DNA of 64,000 nucleotides, taken from the NCBI GenBank assembly GCA_003586115.2, contig QVOM02000053.1:4115524-4179523 (forward strand). The letters are read 5' to 3'. Origin of the DNA: Salvator merianae. Taxonomy: Eukaryota > Chordata > Lepidosauria > Squamata > Teiidae. The position numbers and the translations under genes were made by a program. Shown here one piece after another: positions 11,661 through 25,000 of this stretch (position 1 is its first letter; each line of letters starts with the position of its first letter). Below the pieces are notes generated by a model. It made no database searches, had not been told where the DNA came from, and worked only from the letters and a program-made list of their open reading frames with translations.

Positions 11661-12655
11661 CCTTTTTGCAGAGATCCACAACTGAACCTCTTTCAGTACA
11701 CTGGCATGCAGATGGCATGCTCCCATGGGATGATATGCCATGGGGGGACAGTTTCCAACTGTGTTAAAAGTAGTGTCACACAAAAGGGATCTCCCAGAAA
11801 CAGTGAAGACTAGAAACAATTGTTCCTGGCCTCCAGAGCCTTGGAACCACCTCTGAGGGCTCTGTGGGACCACTGGCTGGGACTGTCTTGGAACAAGGGC
11901 AGAGTGCAAAAATGGCCTTTGACACATACCCAAGGCCTTACAGGAGCAAGGATAAATGCTGCTATGCAGAAACTGCTGGCTGTAACAGCAAGGTTTCTAG
12001 GTAGACCTTCTGGGACAGACTGGAAATATAGCTGGAAGGCAGCCATTTTCTGGTCTGTCCCAGCTCATATGGGCAGTCTTTTTGACCCTCATGTCATATC
12101 CTTCTCTCTCTCCCCCCTCCATGTATCCACATAGGTGCAAGAAGGCGATTCTGTGGACAAGAGCAAAGTGGGAGTTCTTTCACTAAGAGAAATTGATGAG
12201 GAATCACAGCCTTTAGAAGAGGCAGGTCTGTTTGCCTATGCAAGGAGAACATCAAGGCTTCTCAAGAATAGCAGCAGGAGGAAGGATCCTCCTAGTCTAG
12301 GGCCTGTTGCAAGGACACTTGCTTTTTGGGTGTGGTGTTCTGAGGGTCAAGGTATCTGTATACATATTTATAAAAAACCTTTTCCTCTCTACGTGCAGAG
12401 TAGGTCATTTTCAAAAGTATGTCTCTGTCTCCAATTTGCATGATAGTATTCTAATGCCTGGGAAAAGAGTAGGATGTAGAGTGAATCAAAGGAAAACACC
12501 CCTTCTATTCACAGACCTAGAAGATGTGCTGAGTGTAAGCTATTGTCTATGCTGAAGCCTACCAGACATACAAATCTGAAATTATATTCAACTTAGTCTG
12601 ACTAGTGAATGAAGTAAGTAGTGACCTGTTCCCAAGAGTGTGTGGCAAAACTATG
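11661..12655. other. Unassigned sequence, no gene seen
   Basis: Several short overlapping frames lie on both strands (11640-11933 minus, 11820-12134 plus, 12135-12443 plus), none with a recognisable domain. A left-type Family B terminus (AGGGCCTGTTGCAAGGACAC) lies near 12299, so part of this may be transposon interior. Confidence 0.4.
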
Positions 12656-12683
12656 CACACACACACACACACACACACACACA
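12656..12683. repeat. (CA)n microsatellite
   Basis: About fourteen uninterrupted CA units. Confidence 0.97.
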
Positions 12684-12799
12684 AGGTACAGCAGTAAAGC
12701 ACATGTTGCTAAAAAAGGACTCTTAACTGTTGCCCACGATTAGAATTGGGGAACCTCATGGAAAATCTTTCTTGAGCTGCACAGCTGGGACAAAGGCAT

Positions 12800-12937
12800 T
12801 TTTTCCCCCCAAAATAAATCCAAAATCGAATGCAAACGACTTTTTGTTTGATTAAACAGTTCACTATCAAGCTGAACAAATGGGTTTTTGGTTCAACAAC
12901 AGACGAAACATGTAATTTTCATTTGTGCACTTCCCTA
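12800..12937. mobile_element. Partial Family A hAT-like element
   Basis: The right end, reversed, reads TAGGGAAGTGCACAAATG, a good Family A terminus. The interior has the family's AATCGAATGCAAACG texture. The left end is missing or too diverged to place, so this is probably a truncated or internally deleted copy. Confidence 0.5.
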
Positions 12938-13850
12938 CTTGTTGGCCCTTGGTTTAATCCAGTGTTCTCATATTCTTATACCATTTAACAAAATGACAAT
13001 TCCATCAGATTAAATAAAAGCCTCCAGAGATTTCTTGAAAATGCCAACAGAGGCCTCACAGATTTTGGTTTGTCTGGAAAATGAGGCAACCACCACAAGC
13101 AGTTTTGCTAGTCTTATGGAATTGCTAGTTGATAGTACATCTCTTCAGAGCTATATTGATGGAAAGGTTTCTAGGATCTTCTTCCAGAAGAAACCTGCCT
13201 GTTCTGGGTTTTGCACGTCTTGACTAGTAAGAAGAGGGACACTATTTGTTGCCCCTCAGGGATCAAAATATCTTGTGCCAGCAACACTAATGTAAATGAC
13301 AATGCCATTAGCAGCACTCTTCCACAGAAAACTGTAATCGCTCCTCTTGGCTATCTCAGACTTTATAGTCTGCTGTTGTAGCATCTCAGGCAATTACATA
13401 CTATATTAACCACATTCAGCATGGACTTATTTTATTTCTGCATTTAACACCCAATGTAACTCGACAAGGAGAAAATTACTCAGCCCTAAAGCGAACCGTT
13501 TTAGTGTTATTTACTGTTGTAGATACATTTGTTTTCTAGTTGTCGGTCTTGATTTTCTTCACTGCTTTCTGTTCCTATCAAACGGTAAAGCTACAAGCTT
13601 GTCTACACCAATCATGTAATGGCCGAGCTGGGAAGAGCGAGTGAGGGGAAGACCAGGCAGCTAATGGGGATTTTATTTTATTTTTCATTTTCTTGGGGTT
13701 TTTTGGTCGTCTTCTCAGTCTTGGTTCTGCTGTTTTGCTAACGGTGGGATGTCCTTCTTGTGAAAATCAAAATTTAGAAAAGGAAGGGAGCTGTACATGA
13801 CGGGAGATGCAGACAGAGTCATGTGGATGCCCCAACAGTTTCTATTCCCA
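12938..13850. other. Single-copy sequence, no gene seen
   Basis: Unassigned. The section around 13420-13620 is evenly mixed and repeat-free and might be conserved, but no single motif is decisive. The short frame at 13035-13223 is not recognised. Confidence 0.45.
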
Positions 13851-14260
13851 TAACTCTCAGGGATGACTTTTTGATCAGTAGGAGGGCTGTGGCTGAGGTG
13901 GAGGCTGCATCTCCGCCATCTTTGACGGACCTGTTGGGCAACCAGTCTCTACATCTCCCCATGCTGAAGGATCAGGGGGAGGCAACGGCACCCATGGAGA
14001 ACATCAAAAGGATCCTGTGGTGCAGTGTGCAAAGAACCACTCTAGGATGGCTCCTTATGCATTGTCAAGGCCTGGTCACCTTGCCATGGTCTGTGGAAAC
14101 AAGCACTGGCAACTAAGTAGCAGTTGTGACGATGCCTTAATTGGCCCCATGCAGTGCAAGTGCAGCCATGAAACTGCTCAGCATCACCTCATGGTGGGCT
14201 GCTTGTGCACAGGTTCCTGCCATAGTGTGCATGAAGGCAAGTGTAGACTTAATGGTTGAG
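13851..14260. repeat. GC-richer segment, probable Family B remnant
   Basis: Composition shifts sharply upward in G+C relative to both sides. A right-type terminus, AAGTCTACACTTGCC when reversed, lies near 14238-14252. The two overlapping frames here (13823-14116 and 14017-14259) carry no domain and are explained by GC-rich transposon DNA. Confidence 0.4.
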
Positions 14261-17200
14261 TGAAGAAAGGAGGAGGTGGAGAAGGAAGAGGTGGATGAGG
14301 GGGACTAATTTATGTCTCGAGTTTCTAAGAAACCAAAGCCCACTTCATTCTAGTTTGCTGCTAAGTGAAAATGTAGGCATTTATAGATTTCACTGGAATT
14401 AAACTTAAACCTACAGAATTGGGTTTATTAATTTCTGTCATGGCTCAATGGGGAAATAAGAGGGGCCATTCATTAAGGATACACAATTACCACAGACAAA
14501 AATGAAGTGCAGTGCTATTAACCATAATAAAAATGTTGAACACCGAGGAAATTTTCATTAAATATAATCTATTCTTTATATGACTCCACTTAATCCTTTC
14601 TGTCCTTCCCCCCACTTTGTGTTCTCCAACCCATTTAATTTTTATTACTTAACTTTTTATAAATGTTTCTTAATATAATTATGATTAAATATTTGCAGTG
14701 GAAGATACTGCTATTCCGTGAAATATGCTTCCTTCTCCCTCCACATCCTTATCTCAACACAAAAATAGTTGGAAATGCAAGCACTAAACAAGCCTTCACG
14801 ATTATTATTTTGAGTCCACAGCTACAGAAAGGGAAAGAAAGGCAAGAAATTGAAAAGTCAGTCTCCTGTAGGAGAGAAATGGGGCAGGGCGGAGAGAAAT
14901 TGAGAAAAACACCTTACAATGGACGAAGACAGCCTAGAACAGAAGGCTCCATTCGTACTCATTTTGAATGTCAATTATATTCAGAATTAAGATGGAACTA
15001 TTTGATGCCTACACCAAAGGACAGTGTTTTGGGGGGGATTTAAAATATAAATCATAATTTTTCTTTCAAGGGAAATGTCAATATGTAACTAACACAGGTA
15101 GGATCTGCATAGGTCCTTAAGGACACCTTGGACTCTCTCCAGAGCTCACTGGCTACACAGCTCTGCAACTGAAGAGTCCTTCTCGGACTTAGAACCTTGA
15201 CAATCCAGTGCATTGGAAGCACTACCTGGTCTGGGGTTCTTCTTCAGAGAGTAGAGGAAAATGGTCAACTTCCATGGCTATTTCCTGCACCCTCCAAAGG
15301 AGCCTCTGAGCAGAAACACAGAACAGGGAACAAAAGTTCCCGGGTTCAGTGTTCTCCTTCATCAGAGTAGTGGCATGCATGCGAACAGCAATGGGGAAAA
15401 TTATGTTCAGGGTGATCACGACTGTGGCATCACGTGGGCATGATTGTGCAGGCTCTGCTCATTTAATCAGCTGCCAGCACTGGGACAACAGAAGAGTCTC
15501 CTGGCACTCACCTAGGAGGTTGACCTAAATCTGAGTCACCCACCTCTCACACAGGTTGGTGGCCCCCCAAATTCTAAATTTTAGTATTTGTTCATCTTGT
15601 AAAGATTTATTTTGATGATAATTAAGTATTGGTGGGAATGTATGAAGATCATATATCGGTGAAATCAGTGAAGGTGATGAATTTTTTTTTAAAATGCCAT
15701 TTCTGCCAAATCACTATTGTATTATAAACTATGAAGTTAATTATTCCGCACATAGAGTCTTTCCATGAGTTGAATGATGATGATTTCATCAATGCATATA
15801 CTTCTTCAAGTTATATTTGAACTCCTTTCTTCTATTGACTTCTTCTATTGACTTCTATTGACTTAGTTGGAACACCTCATAATATTGCTTGAAATTTGGG
15901 ATTGCCCATTCTTCTATATTTGAAGCTTGTGGGTTAACAATCTTGACAATCAAGACTTCTTATTTCAACATAACAAAAAAGGTTTCCAGGTGGATCACAG
16001 GTCAGGTAGTTATCTGCATAGCAGTGATGCAACCTGAGGATGAACAAGGGAGTCCTTTGCAGGAAGGACAGCTCCAGGAGTACTTGAAAGTCCTCAAGAA
16101 CCCTTGGAGGAGCACTTCATGCCCAGGGGTGCCACTGGGGTGTGGATGTCACATCTCTCATGCCCTTGTGAGGATGAAACTTCGGCATTCTTTCTTTGGT
16201 CTTCAGTACAATCCTCTAGTCAATTTGGAAGGGCTATAGCATTATGATGAAGTGTCACATCTGAAGGGCTTGGGTTTAATAACTAGAACTTTCAGGTTGA
16301 CATGGAAATGAACTGAAACTGTTGGAAAGGCATTGGCAGTCCTTCAAATACCCTAATCTTAAATGGCTGAAGGCTTTAATGTTGAAATGCTTTCAAGAAA
16401 TAAGCTCATGCTATAGACACTAAAAAAAATGGTCTTTACACAGAATACAGTCAAGATGCTGTTATTTTGTAGTACAGCCATACACATGCTTTGGAAGAAG
16501 CAAGTAATTAAACAATAGTTATACATTCATGCCACGTCACAAATTCCCAACTTGGCTATAGTGGTGAAGGAAGCATTTAATTTTGTTTAGGATTAGAACT
16601 GAGCAAGTGGCAAGGCCTTTCATTTCAGGGGATAAATGAGGAGACTTTAAATGGTCTGCAAGGAGGTACTGTGGAAAAGAAAAAGCTACTCAATTTCATC
16701 TAGAAATCATCAATGCCATCCTATCACATTTATTATTGTTGGGCTCAGAAAAAATAAACACTTTATGCCGAAGATTAAGAGACAGTGTGGGTTTGCTTTT
16801 GACATATCTTGTCTCCAAATCTTCACTTTGGATTTATTAGGACACTATCATGTCAAAGCACCCTCATTTATATGATAACATGTCTGTAATGTTTTACAAG
16901 TGCAGCAGTACTTCTGGTTCAGAATGTTGCTTTTTAAGTCCTAAATTACAGTACCTGGAGAGGTATGCGTAATTATAGTACATGTTTGCAATGATAGGAT
17001 GCATTTTGCCTCAGGTGATCTACATTAATCATCACCAGAGAGGGTGCAATAAAATCATAATTGCCTCTTCAAAAGTTATAATCTAACTTATACAACTTTA
17101 AGGCCTTCATATGGCAATCTCACACCTACTTGTCAGGAAATTTCTGAGACTCCTTCATTTGTTTAAACTTATGACATATCTTCCCTCCCCAAATGTATGA

Positions 17201-17823
17201 TTACAGATTGATTCATTTTTCTCCCCATTTGCAGGTGAGGTTGATAAGCATTACATTTGCAAATATGTAGAACTGAAATTTGATGTTGGAACATTTAAGG
17301 CAGGAAATGGAGGCAGACAATTTTTGGCAGCAGACAAAGCTAATTCCAATGCTAGTGACCCCAGTGTAAACTCTGGGAGGGTCCTCAAGAGCTGGTTTTG
17401 TTCTTGCTTTCGTTGCGTGCTTGCTGGATCAGAACAGAAGTGCAACACACAGGGCACCTCTGAGATGGTGAGAAACGCTTTTGGATTTGGTATAGTGAAC
17501 TTTAGGTTGAAGCTGGTTCTTTACAACCACACATACTATGCACCACCCTCCTCCACAGACCTACCAATACGGTTTCACTGGCCGCCAGTAAAGATGGTAA
17601 GTTTGTGGCATTGTGTGGATGATGTGGTCATAATTAGAATTGCATGCTCAAGAGGACTCCTCCAAATCACAAAACAACACTAGAAACGTTGGTGTCAGTG
17701 GGATGAAGCTTTTCATAGCTTAGTTCATTGTTCAAGCAGGCAAATTATAGCCAGCATTACTTCTGTAGGAAACCATTTTCTTTTCCGGCCCTTACAGTGT
17801 AGATGGCTTCTGCACCACGGGGT
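14261..17823. other. Unassigned AT-rich sequence, no gene seen
   Basis: No gene, RNA or clear transposon end. The open frames of 116-126 codons (14663-15043, 15889-16239, 17324-17683) have no recognisable domains, and codon use is not distinct from the flanks. A GAACAAAAGTTCCCGGG module at about 15329-15345 hints at a Family B fragment in 15100-15560, which is somewhat GC-richer than its flanks. Confidence 0.4.
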
Positions 17824-17872
17824 CTATTATTTATTATTATTTGCATTTTTATCCCACCCTATACCCAAGATC
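17824..17872 (-). repeat. LINE/SINE 3' tail, minus strand
   Basis: Read on the minus strand this gives GGGTATAGGGTGGGATAAAA followed by AT-rich repeats. That is the form of the common reptilian LINE/SINE tail that ends in a ...GGGCGGTATAAAT...AATAAATAA motif. The body of the element is not identified; it is cut off by the Family B hairpin that follows. Confidence 0.5.
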
Positions 17873-17874
17873 TG

Positions 17875-17932
17875 TTCCACCTTGGAATGTTCAGGTACAA
17901 ACATTCCAAGGTGGAAAGTGCAGAAAAGCCCA
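17875..17932. mobile_element. Family B terminal hairpin
   Basis: Perfect 17-bp arms at 17875-17891 and 17900-17916 enclose an 8-nt loop. Immediately outside the right arm, the reversed sequence is GGGCTTTTCTGCACTTTCC, the Family B terminus. The left side has no such terminus, so this is a solo end or a terminal fragment. The same arm motif (TTCCACCTTGGAATGTT) recurs at about 23335 and, varied, at about 5981-6020. Confidence 0.65.
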
Positions 17933-20900
17933 TAGACATCTAAGAGCAAATAAACAATGACAGTAACTTCCTCTTTGCTTATATAAGCATTAGGTTCAAA
18001 TATGACATCACTTCCATTTAAACTGCCTTTGCAATTTACTGCTTGATTCTCTCTGTATTGGTCTGCCATGACTGTAATGCCCACCAGGCACAGATCTACT
18101 CCCATTTGGACAACAGCAGCATATAAGAAAGATATATTCGTGTGTCCATCTATAGTGAATAATCGTAATTAAAATTCAGAACACTTTATTATCCTGCCCA
18201 ACCTGCTGCAGTCAGCAGTACTTTACTTCTAATTAAATCCACCAGCTTCACCCACTATCTAAGCTCATGTTTTCCTATATGGGATGGGATGGTTTCGTGG
18301 TTTCTTTAAATTACAAATGTTGAGTTGGAAAAAAAAATACAGGAGAGATAGTCGAGGAAGCACGCACATTAATTTTGCAGTGCGTGGTATTAGTAGGTAG
18401 GCTATTTTTCAATGTATCACATCAACTTTAGCACAAGCCAATGGCTTTCACACTGTACTTTTAGAACGCTACATGGCATCTTGAATTTGGGGCTGTGTGT
18501 AGAGACACTAGTGTGCTTTAGGTACAGCCCTTATGTGGACTAGCACATTGTATTTCTGTTCCCCAGCCTTCTCTACACTTGATGGGTCAGGCGATTATGG
18601 GTTTTTAACGCTGTCTGGATGCAGCCCTAGACATAGCCCTGACTCTGCCTTTTCTGTTCACAAATGGATGCACAATCCTAATTTCTTTTGGGAAAACCAA
18701 ATATATGCGTGTTAAAGCTTTCTCTTTCTTTGCTTAAATATCAGATTGCATTTATATGATCCTAAAATACATATATCAGCCAGTAGTTTGAGAATTAGAG
18801 TTGTATATTTGAACATTTCAGTAGCTTTGGGTAGACAGTCAATCTTTTCTAACTAATTCAGAAATTTGTCTTGGCGTTCTGTGTTCCCCAAGAGAAAAAC
18901 TGGGTGCCAAAAACAAGGTCTAAAGTAAATTTGGCTCTGTGTTAGGGCCATATCTCCCAGTTTGTGGCACTGATTGGAGAAACTCTTCCTTTGAGAGACC
19001 TACTTTCTTGGAATGAACGGTATCATTCACTTTTGTTAGTATCAATTGCTGACCAACAAATGTTTAGTTAAGGGCTATTCCCATTATTTCCATATAATTA
19101 GGAAATGGAGAATATAGCAAACAGTGTGGCAGTACAGAAATCAGGATAGTCTTAGAGTTAAAATAGGCAAAATTCTGGCCTAACACTTTACTATGGATAG
19201 GAAAGTGTGGAGCATTTATGAATGTCCAATAAAATGTGTTCAAGCCCAGCTTAAAAGCACTTGAAAACAAGAAAAAGTTGGAAATCAAGAAACTTCAGAC
19301 AAGTTCAGATTTTCTGTCTATGCCTGTAGCAATTTTTAAAAAGTGCTTTGTGCAAACAATGGCTGCTAACAAACAGACAAACAAACAAAACATATATCGT
19401 CAAGATCAAATATGACAATGATCCGCAAAAAAACTATAATACTTTATGACTGTGATAACACCATGGAACTTCAATAAGTCTGGATGAAAATGTCCAAACA
19501 CGAGAATATTGTGGTCAGCAAAATGTGACAAAAGATTGCCCAGGCTTCCATGTCACTATTGTTCATAAACAGCAATATGGTGTGACTGTGATGCTTACCC
19601 TATTAAGGTCGAAGTGACAGAGGACTTCGGAGTGTCAACAATGCAGGAAAAGATTTGACATTTTCAATTAGCATTCAAAAGACACAGATGTAGACAATGT
19701 TAGGCAGATTATATAAGCTTCATTGGAACTGCTGGAGTGAATGATCCCACAGAAGTTGGCAGGAACTGGGGGGCAGGGCGGACAAATGGTCTCATGACCA
19801 TTTAGTCCCTTTGTCTCTTCATTCCATGGAAGAAGTGGAGTAATGGAAAAGCAGGACAAAGAAATCCATGTGAATCCCACCCATGGAATTGCATGGGGAG
19901 GAAGGAGGCAGCACAAGGCCTAAAAATTGCACCTGGACATGCTAGGACAAACCAGAAAATACCCGCTGATGGTCCTATTTCAAGTCCATCCCAGAAGTCT
20001 GTCCAGGAATCTCATTGCAACAGGCAACTATACCCTTTGCCACCATAGCATCTCAGATGTTTCTCCACAGCTTGGTCGCCCCCAGGGCAGCTCATGTATC
20101 CCCTGCTCTGAGGAAGTGGTGTGAATGGTGCTACTTTATCCACAGCATCAAAGGGAAAGAACCAGGAGCAGAAGGCAACAGTTGGCCTGTTTCTCTATGG
20201 TTGAATCTTCAGACGGTTTTTTAAAAAAAATGTTTTCAAAAGAAGCTTAGAGGAGATAGCGTCCACATGCTAGTGCCTCAATTCACATTAAAGGGCAGAG
20301 AATGAGCTTCCAAAGTGCATTTGCTGATCTCTAATGTGGATTAGAAATGGGATGGGGATCTTAGCGCCTACATGCGACACCTCCAGGCCACTTTTGAGGT
20401 GCTTTTTTTTACTGGAAACTTCACATGGAGCAAAGGAGTTAAACATGTTTATATCCAGTGCTCAGCTGATTTGCAGGAGGAAACTGCAGACTCACTCACT
20501 GATCATATACAAAATGTCTAAATTGATTAATAAATCAGACGCTTTTACTATCATTTGACTATGAACAGATTGAAGAACAAGCCTTTAAACTCTGCTAAAA
20601 AAAAAAACACCTTTGCGTCCTCCTAAAATCTTTTGTCACCACCTACTAAAGTGGTGGTCCAGAGAGTGACACAATTAATAACTTAGCTGTTCTGAGCAAA
20701 ATAAAAGTGTGCAATACTATACAACAATCATGTATGAGTATAGTGTGTGTGTGTGTGAGTGGGGTGCTCCCCTTAAATACCCTGTATAGTCTGACTGCAT
20801 TTTCTCCAAGGTCAGCTTATGAATGGCCATCTGCATAAAGTTCTGGTGAGTTGAGTTAAATTCTCATTGTGCCCTTCCTCCCTCCCCTTGGAAAGGTTTG

Positions 20901-21437
20901 GGGGAATTCACACCTTTACAAAATGAAGCAAGCTGATTTCACAGCATAAAACATATATTAAAATGTTTTGGCCATCTGCACACAATAAAACAGCTGTTGT
21001 GTTGATTTCTGTTCTTAACATTACATCTAGTTTGGTTGAGACCTGTTGCTCTTGGTGGCCTCTGGGTGAACCCGGGCTGGGCGGAAGACGAGCATTGCAA
21101 TTTGATGTCTGCATGGAGTTCCAGCGAAAGTCCAGGCCCCATTTCTCCATCTGAGGTCTGGTGAATTTAAATCGTTGCTTTTCTGTTTTTACAGGGAGAT
21201 GCACCAGTTTAAGCGTTAGAGCTTTTGGTGGCTTTATTCAGTACAGAGATTCAGGCTCTCCCGTCAAGTTTCCTATACTTGCAACCCATATGGCAATTGT
21301 GGTTATGATGCTAATATTCATTTTTATTGCCAAGAGGTGTCTGTACATTTGGTGGAGCTCTGCCTTTTGTGGCACAGCACTCCGGGGCCTTAGGATCATG
21401 GGTAATGTCACTACAACCATCTTGGAAATGATAGCAA
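17933..21437. other. Unassigned sequence, no gene seen
   Basis: Mostly AT-rich single-copy DNA. Around 20240-20420 a GC-richer stretch shares TAATGTGGATTAGAAATGGG with variants near 39375-39430, suggesting a further old interspersed repeat that I cannot classify. A short (GT)n lies near 20740. Open frames are all under 105 codons and unrecognised. Confidence 0.4.
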
Positions 21438-21742
21438 GGGTCTCTTTGCACTTCGTCCCTAGTTAGCATCTGCACACTCACCAGGCCAGGGCATCTGCAC
21501 TCTGAGGCCTACAGCTGCTCCCAATTGCAACTAGCTGCGGAGCACTAAATTGTGTTCCACAATGTGACCAGGAGCAGCTAGCCTGCTCCCGGTCAAGTGC
21601 ATTCACACCTGCGAATACTGGGATCCTGCTGCTGTTCTAGTCTAGGGCCCTGCAGTGTGGATAGTGTCTGCCCTGTGTGGTCCACTCCGCATTCGAACAG
21701 GATAGTTATCCTGTTCCAATGTGGGAAGTGCAAAAATGCCCC
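21438..21742. mobile_element. Family B non-autonomous DNA transposon
   Basis: Left end GGGTCTCTTTGCACTTCG; right end reversed GGGGCATTTTTGCACTTCCC. Inside are the family's GAGCAGCTAGCCTGCTCCC and GGAGCACTAAATTGTGTTCC hairpin blocks, and a GAACAGGATAGTTATCCTG palindrome near the right end that also occurs at about 1916-1936. It is one of the cleanest short copies (305 bp). The flanking 8-mers do not match. Confidence 0.7.
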
Positions 21743-21790
21743 ATGTTTCTAGGGGCTGACCCATTTCTTTTGAAGTAAAGATCACTTACC

Positions 21791-22059
21791 TAGCTGAAAC
21801 TTAGATTGATAGTTTGATTTGAACCGAATTGAACACCCCTTTTTTCAGCTTGAATTTGAACTTTTTTTGTCAAGTTGGTAGAGTGCTTGGTTCGAATGCA
21901 AATCTTTCAAACACCTTCAAAGCTTGCATCAAGCAGGGTGTGTTTGACAGGTTCATTTGAACATCCCTTTGTTTGGTTTGAATTTGAATTCTGTTGTGAC
22001 TGAAACCATTTAAACACCCCCTCTTCAATTTGAATAGGTTCAAATCCACAACAGCTCTA
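21791..22059. mobile_element. hAT-like element related to Family A
   Basis: Ends TAGCTGAAAC on the left and, reversed, TAGAGCTGTTGTGG on the right. The interior is dominated by TTTGAATTTGAA and GGTTCAAAT motifs shared with 23371-23505 and 32640-32790. A possible duplicated target is ACTTACCT / ACTTACAC (6 of 8). It looks like a sister subfamily of Family A with the same type of ends but a different interior. Confidence 0.5.
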
Positions 22060-23318
22060 CTTACACCTACTTCATTTTTCAAAAAAATAGGTCCCAAAGC
22101 AGCTTAGAGATGGTGACAGATGACAGGCGATGGCAGGTAGTGTTTCCATCCTACCTCTAATCCAGAGGAAAGACCAAAAAATACTATATCTAAGTTGCTT
22201 TTGATTTCTTTCACCCCTTTTTTTTCTGTATGTGGATGCAACCGTGGTCTAATTTCATGCATCCATGTTCAAGTTTCAGTTGCTTGAGGCCAGAAAATAA
22301 CTTTGTGGGTTGTGTCAGGATGAAGCACACAAGTGTAGCATGTAAATAGGAGTTGCTTGGATTCCTGGATCGGAAACCACTGCATTTGTCACTGTGCCAA
22401 ATGAATGAAGTCTTCTTTTCATACCCTGTCCCCCACATCTATCCATGTTGAAGGATGCTCTTGCAAGCTAAAGGAGGAAACTGGCACATGCTACCGCATA
22501 AAGCACATTTAATGCATAGGTCACAATCAAAAACATTTCCACATGAGTTACATATTTTTCACTGTTTAAAATGGAAAGGTAAATACAAAAAGTGAAACCA
22601 CAGAGGGTCAGGTTAGCCAACCTGAGTCCTGAGAGCCAAAGCATGTAAAGGCTCTTGCCTGAACTTAGTTCTGTGCCAAAGTCCCCCGCATAATCCTACA
22701 TTTTTCCTGCTAAGCTCACTATTTTCCTTCCTCACATCTTACTTTCTCAGGCAGCTTTGGGAAGGCTCCTAAATCAAGGCTCTCACCTTCATTCTGTGCT
22801 GGAGAACCCAAAGTTTAGTTTGGAGTGAATGCCGTGTTTTGCCTTTTAGGGTCACTTTCACAGAGGCCCTGGTTCATTTAGCAAGTGAGCCGCTAAATGC
22901 ACATGCATGCACAAACACACACATTCACATTCTATGGCACACAAATGGTTAGATCCTACTTCTGTAGTTATGTCATGGAAACAGGACTGTGTGTGAGCAT
23001 TATTTTGAAGACAGTAGCAGATACGTGTGTTGGTCATTTATGGACTCCCAGATGTACATTCTTCAGATGATGATAGGTTCTAGCTGCCAGTACCCCCGAA
23101 GTTAGTTAGTGGTCAGCTGATGTGATTATTTTCAGGATATCATCCCTGAATCACATGCCTTTTGGAGGGCTCACTGTCCAAATCTCAGTTTTCTGCCAGT
23201 CATCTTTTAGCTTGCTGCATATTCTGTCATTCATTGAGAAACCATGCAATACCCTGCTTTGGCTCATGGAGCAATAAACTACTCCTCATATTGAACAACG
23301 CAAATGCTACAACTCAAG
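22060..23318. other. Unassigned sequence, no gene seen
   Basis: No gene or clear repeat. Frames at 22211-22438 and 23162-23344 are short and unrecognised. A short CA-rich patch lies near 22905-22930. Confidence 0.45.
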
Positions 23319-23505
23319 GAGCCTTTTCAGACTTTCCACCTTAGAATGTGATAATTATCAAACAGTTCCAATTGAGCTGTTCTGTTTGACAAATCGATCC
23401 TGGTCCAGTTCGAATCAAACCTGCCCCTTTTGAATAGGGGCAAGTTTAGTTCAGATTGGACTGGTTCAAGTTGGTTTGAATTTGAATCAAAGTTTCACGG
23501 CTCTA
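23319..23505. mobile_element. Family B left end followed by hAT-like segment
   Basis: Positions 23319-23370 read as a Family B left end (GAGCCTTTTCAGACTTTCC, then the CCTTAGAATGTGATAATTATC block). This runs straight into sequence of the TTTGAATTTGAATC type, which ends with CACGGCTCTA at 23505. The join suggests one element inserted into the other, with the rest of the Family B copy lost. No target duplication could be read. Confidence 0.5.
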
Positions 23506-24934
23506 CTATTTAAGAATCAACTTTGCTTGTGACGCTGTCTCAGGAAAACAGAGCTGAAATCAGACAGCTCAACCCTAATCAGTTAATCTATTTTAGAGAA
23601 ATCTTGCTTTTTGTGTTTGCATACATGAATAGAAGCAATCTTCCATCTTGGGTTAGCCAATGCTTTCTTGTAAGAACATTATGGGGAATTCTGTATGATT
23701 GCTCTGCACCTGGTATGTACATTAAAGCGGTCTTGAAAATTGCCACCTGGTTTTAAGTAAATAAATGTCCTCTTGGACAGCTTAACTATAAATGTTCAGA
23801 AATATTAAAAGGATAGTGCCAAGATAAAAATCAAATGTCTGAACCCACTTCCACCTGTGGATATTATACAGAAGAAAGAACTGCAACACGAACAAAAGTG
23901 TTCAGGGGTGTGTGTTACATTATACCCCTTCCTAAATGCAGCCATTCATATTATTCTTATTTGCCTAAGTTAAAAGAAAAATAAATGAATGAGGTTTGCT
24001 AAAATTATGTTGTTTGCATGAAAGTCTTTGAGCTCCAGCGAAGACTTATTTTTCTGGTTTCAAAACTCCTGAGTGGTTTCAAACAAATCTGAATGAAACT
24101 TACTTCGAGTGGGAGTTAATCATTATAGCTGCAAATTATATAGTTTCCCTACCTTCTGAATAATCTAGCTGTAATTGCTATTTCTAGTAGAATTGATTGA
24201 TGATGCTTGTTGAATCACATTGAACTTCTTTGGCTGTTCTTTACCTACTGGATTTAGGATATCTTTGTACATGCTGTACTGGTAATATGGTGAGGCCATC
24301 ATAATATTTACTTGAAAAATGATTGCATGTTTGGAATTTGAATGGTTTGCTGACGTGGTGTGGTTTTTGTCACATCATTCATGAGTCTGGGAAGGCCGCA
24401 TTGAGCTGGCTTTTCTTCTCTTCCATCAGATGTTCCTTAATCCTGTTTCTGAATCTATATGAATTTGTAGAAGAGGGAGGGTATTTTTTTTTTTTTTGCA
24501 CAATTTTAATTGAACACTTAGAGTCTGCACTTAATAGAATTCCCATAGTTGAGAACTTCTATATGTATACACTTTCAGGTGCGTGAATATTTTTTCCCCT
24601 GTTTTACACATAACCCAAACTTACACAGCTTGCCTGTGTACAACTGGAATTTGCATTCGGAATGAGCAAATATGCATTCTTGTGAATGCAACCAGCTTCA
24701 CCACAGAACTTTCCTGAGCAGCTTCATCATATAATCTTCCTGGGCAGCCTCACCATATAAATTGTAGGAGTATGGAGGCTTAGAGGCCCCATGAACAGCA
24801 ATCATGTGCTTTCTGGGGGTTACGAACTTCCGCCCTTAAAGCCAGCCACCACTGCTCCAACGTGCAGATGCCTGATATAGATCTGATGAGCATTGTCTTG
24901 TTTTAATTTCTCCACGTGTTTTGTTTTATTTTGT
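23506..24934. other. Single-copy sequence, no gene seen; candidate conserved block 23960-24220
   Basis: Unassigned. The block 23960-24220 is even in composition, repeat-free and rich in TAAT cores (GTTAATCATTATAGC, TAGCTGTAATTGC), as in conserved regulatory DNA. From 24650 the sequence may be the body of the element whose tail follows. Confidence 0.4.
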
Positions 24935-25000
24935 TCCCTGCCCTGGGCCTTATAGTGAAGAGCAATATACATAAAATGGTTTTAAATGAATAAACAAATA
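24935..25000 (+). repeat. LINE/SINE 3' tail, plus strand
   Basis: Reads CTGCCCTGGGCCTTATAGTG, then AGCAATATACATAAA and AAATGAATAAACAAATA, a decayed version of the reptilian tail that ends in a ...GCCCTGGGCC...GGTATAAAT...AATAAATAA form. The upstream extent is uncertain. Confidence 0.5.
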
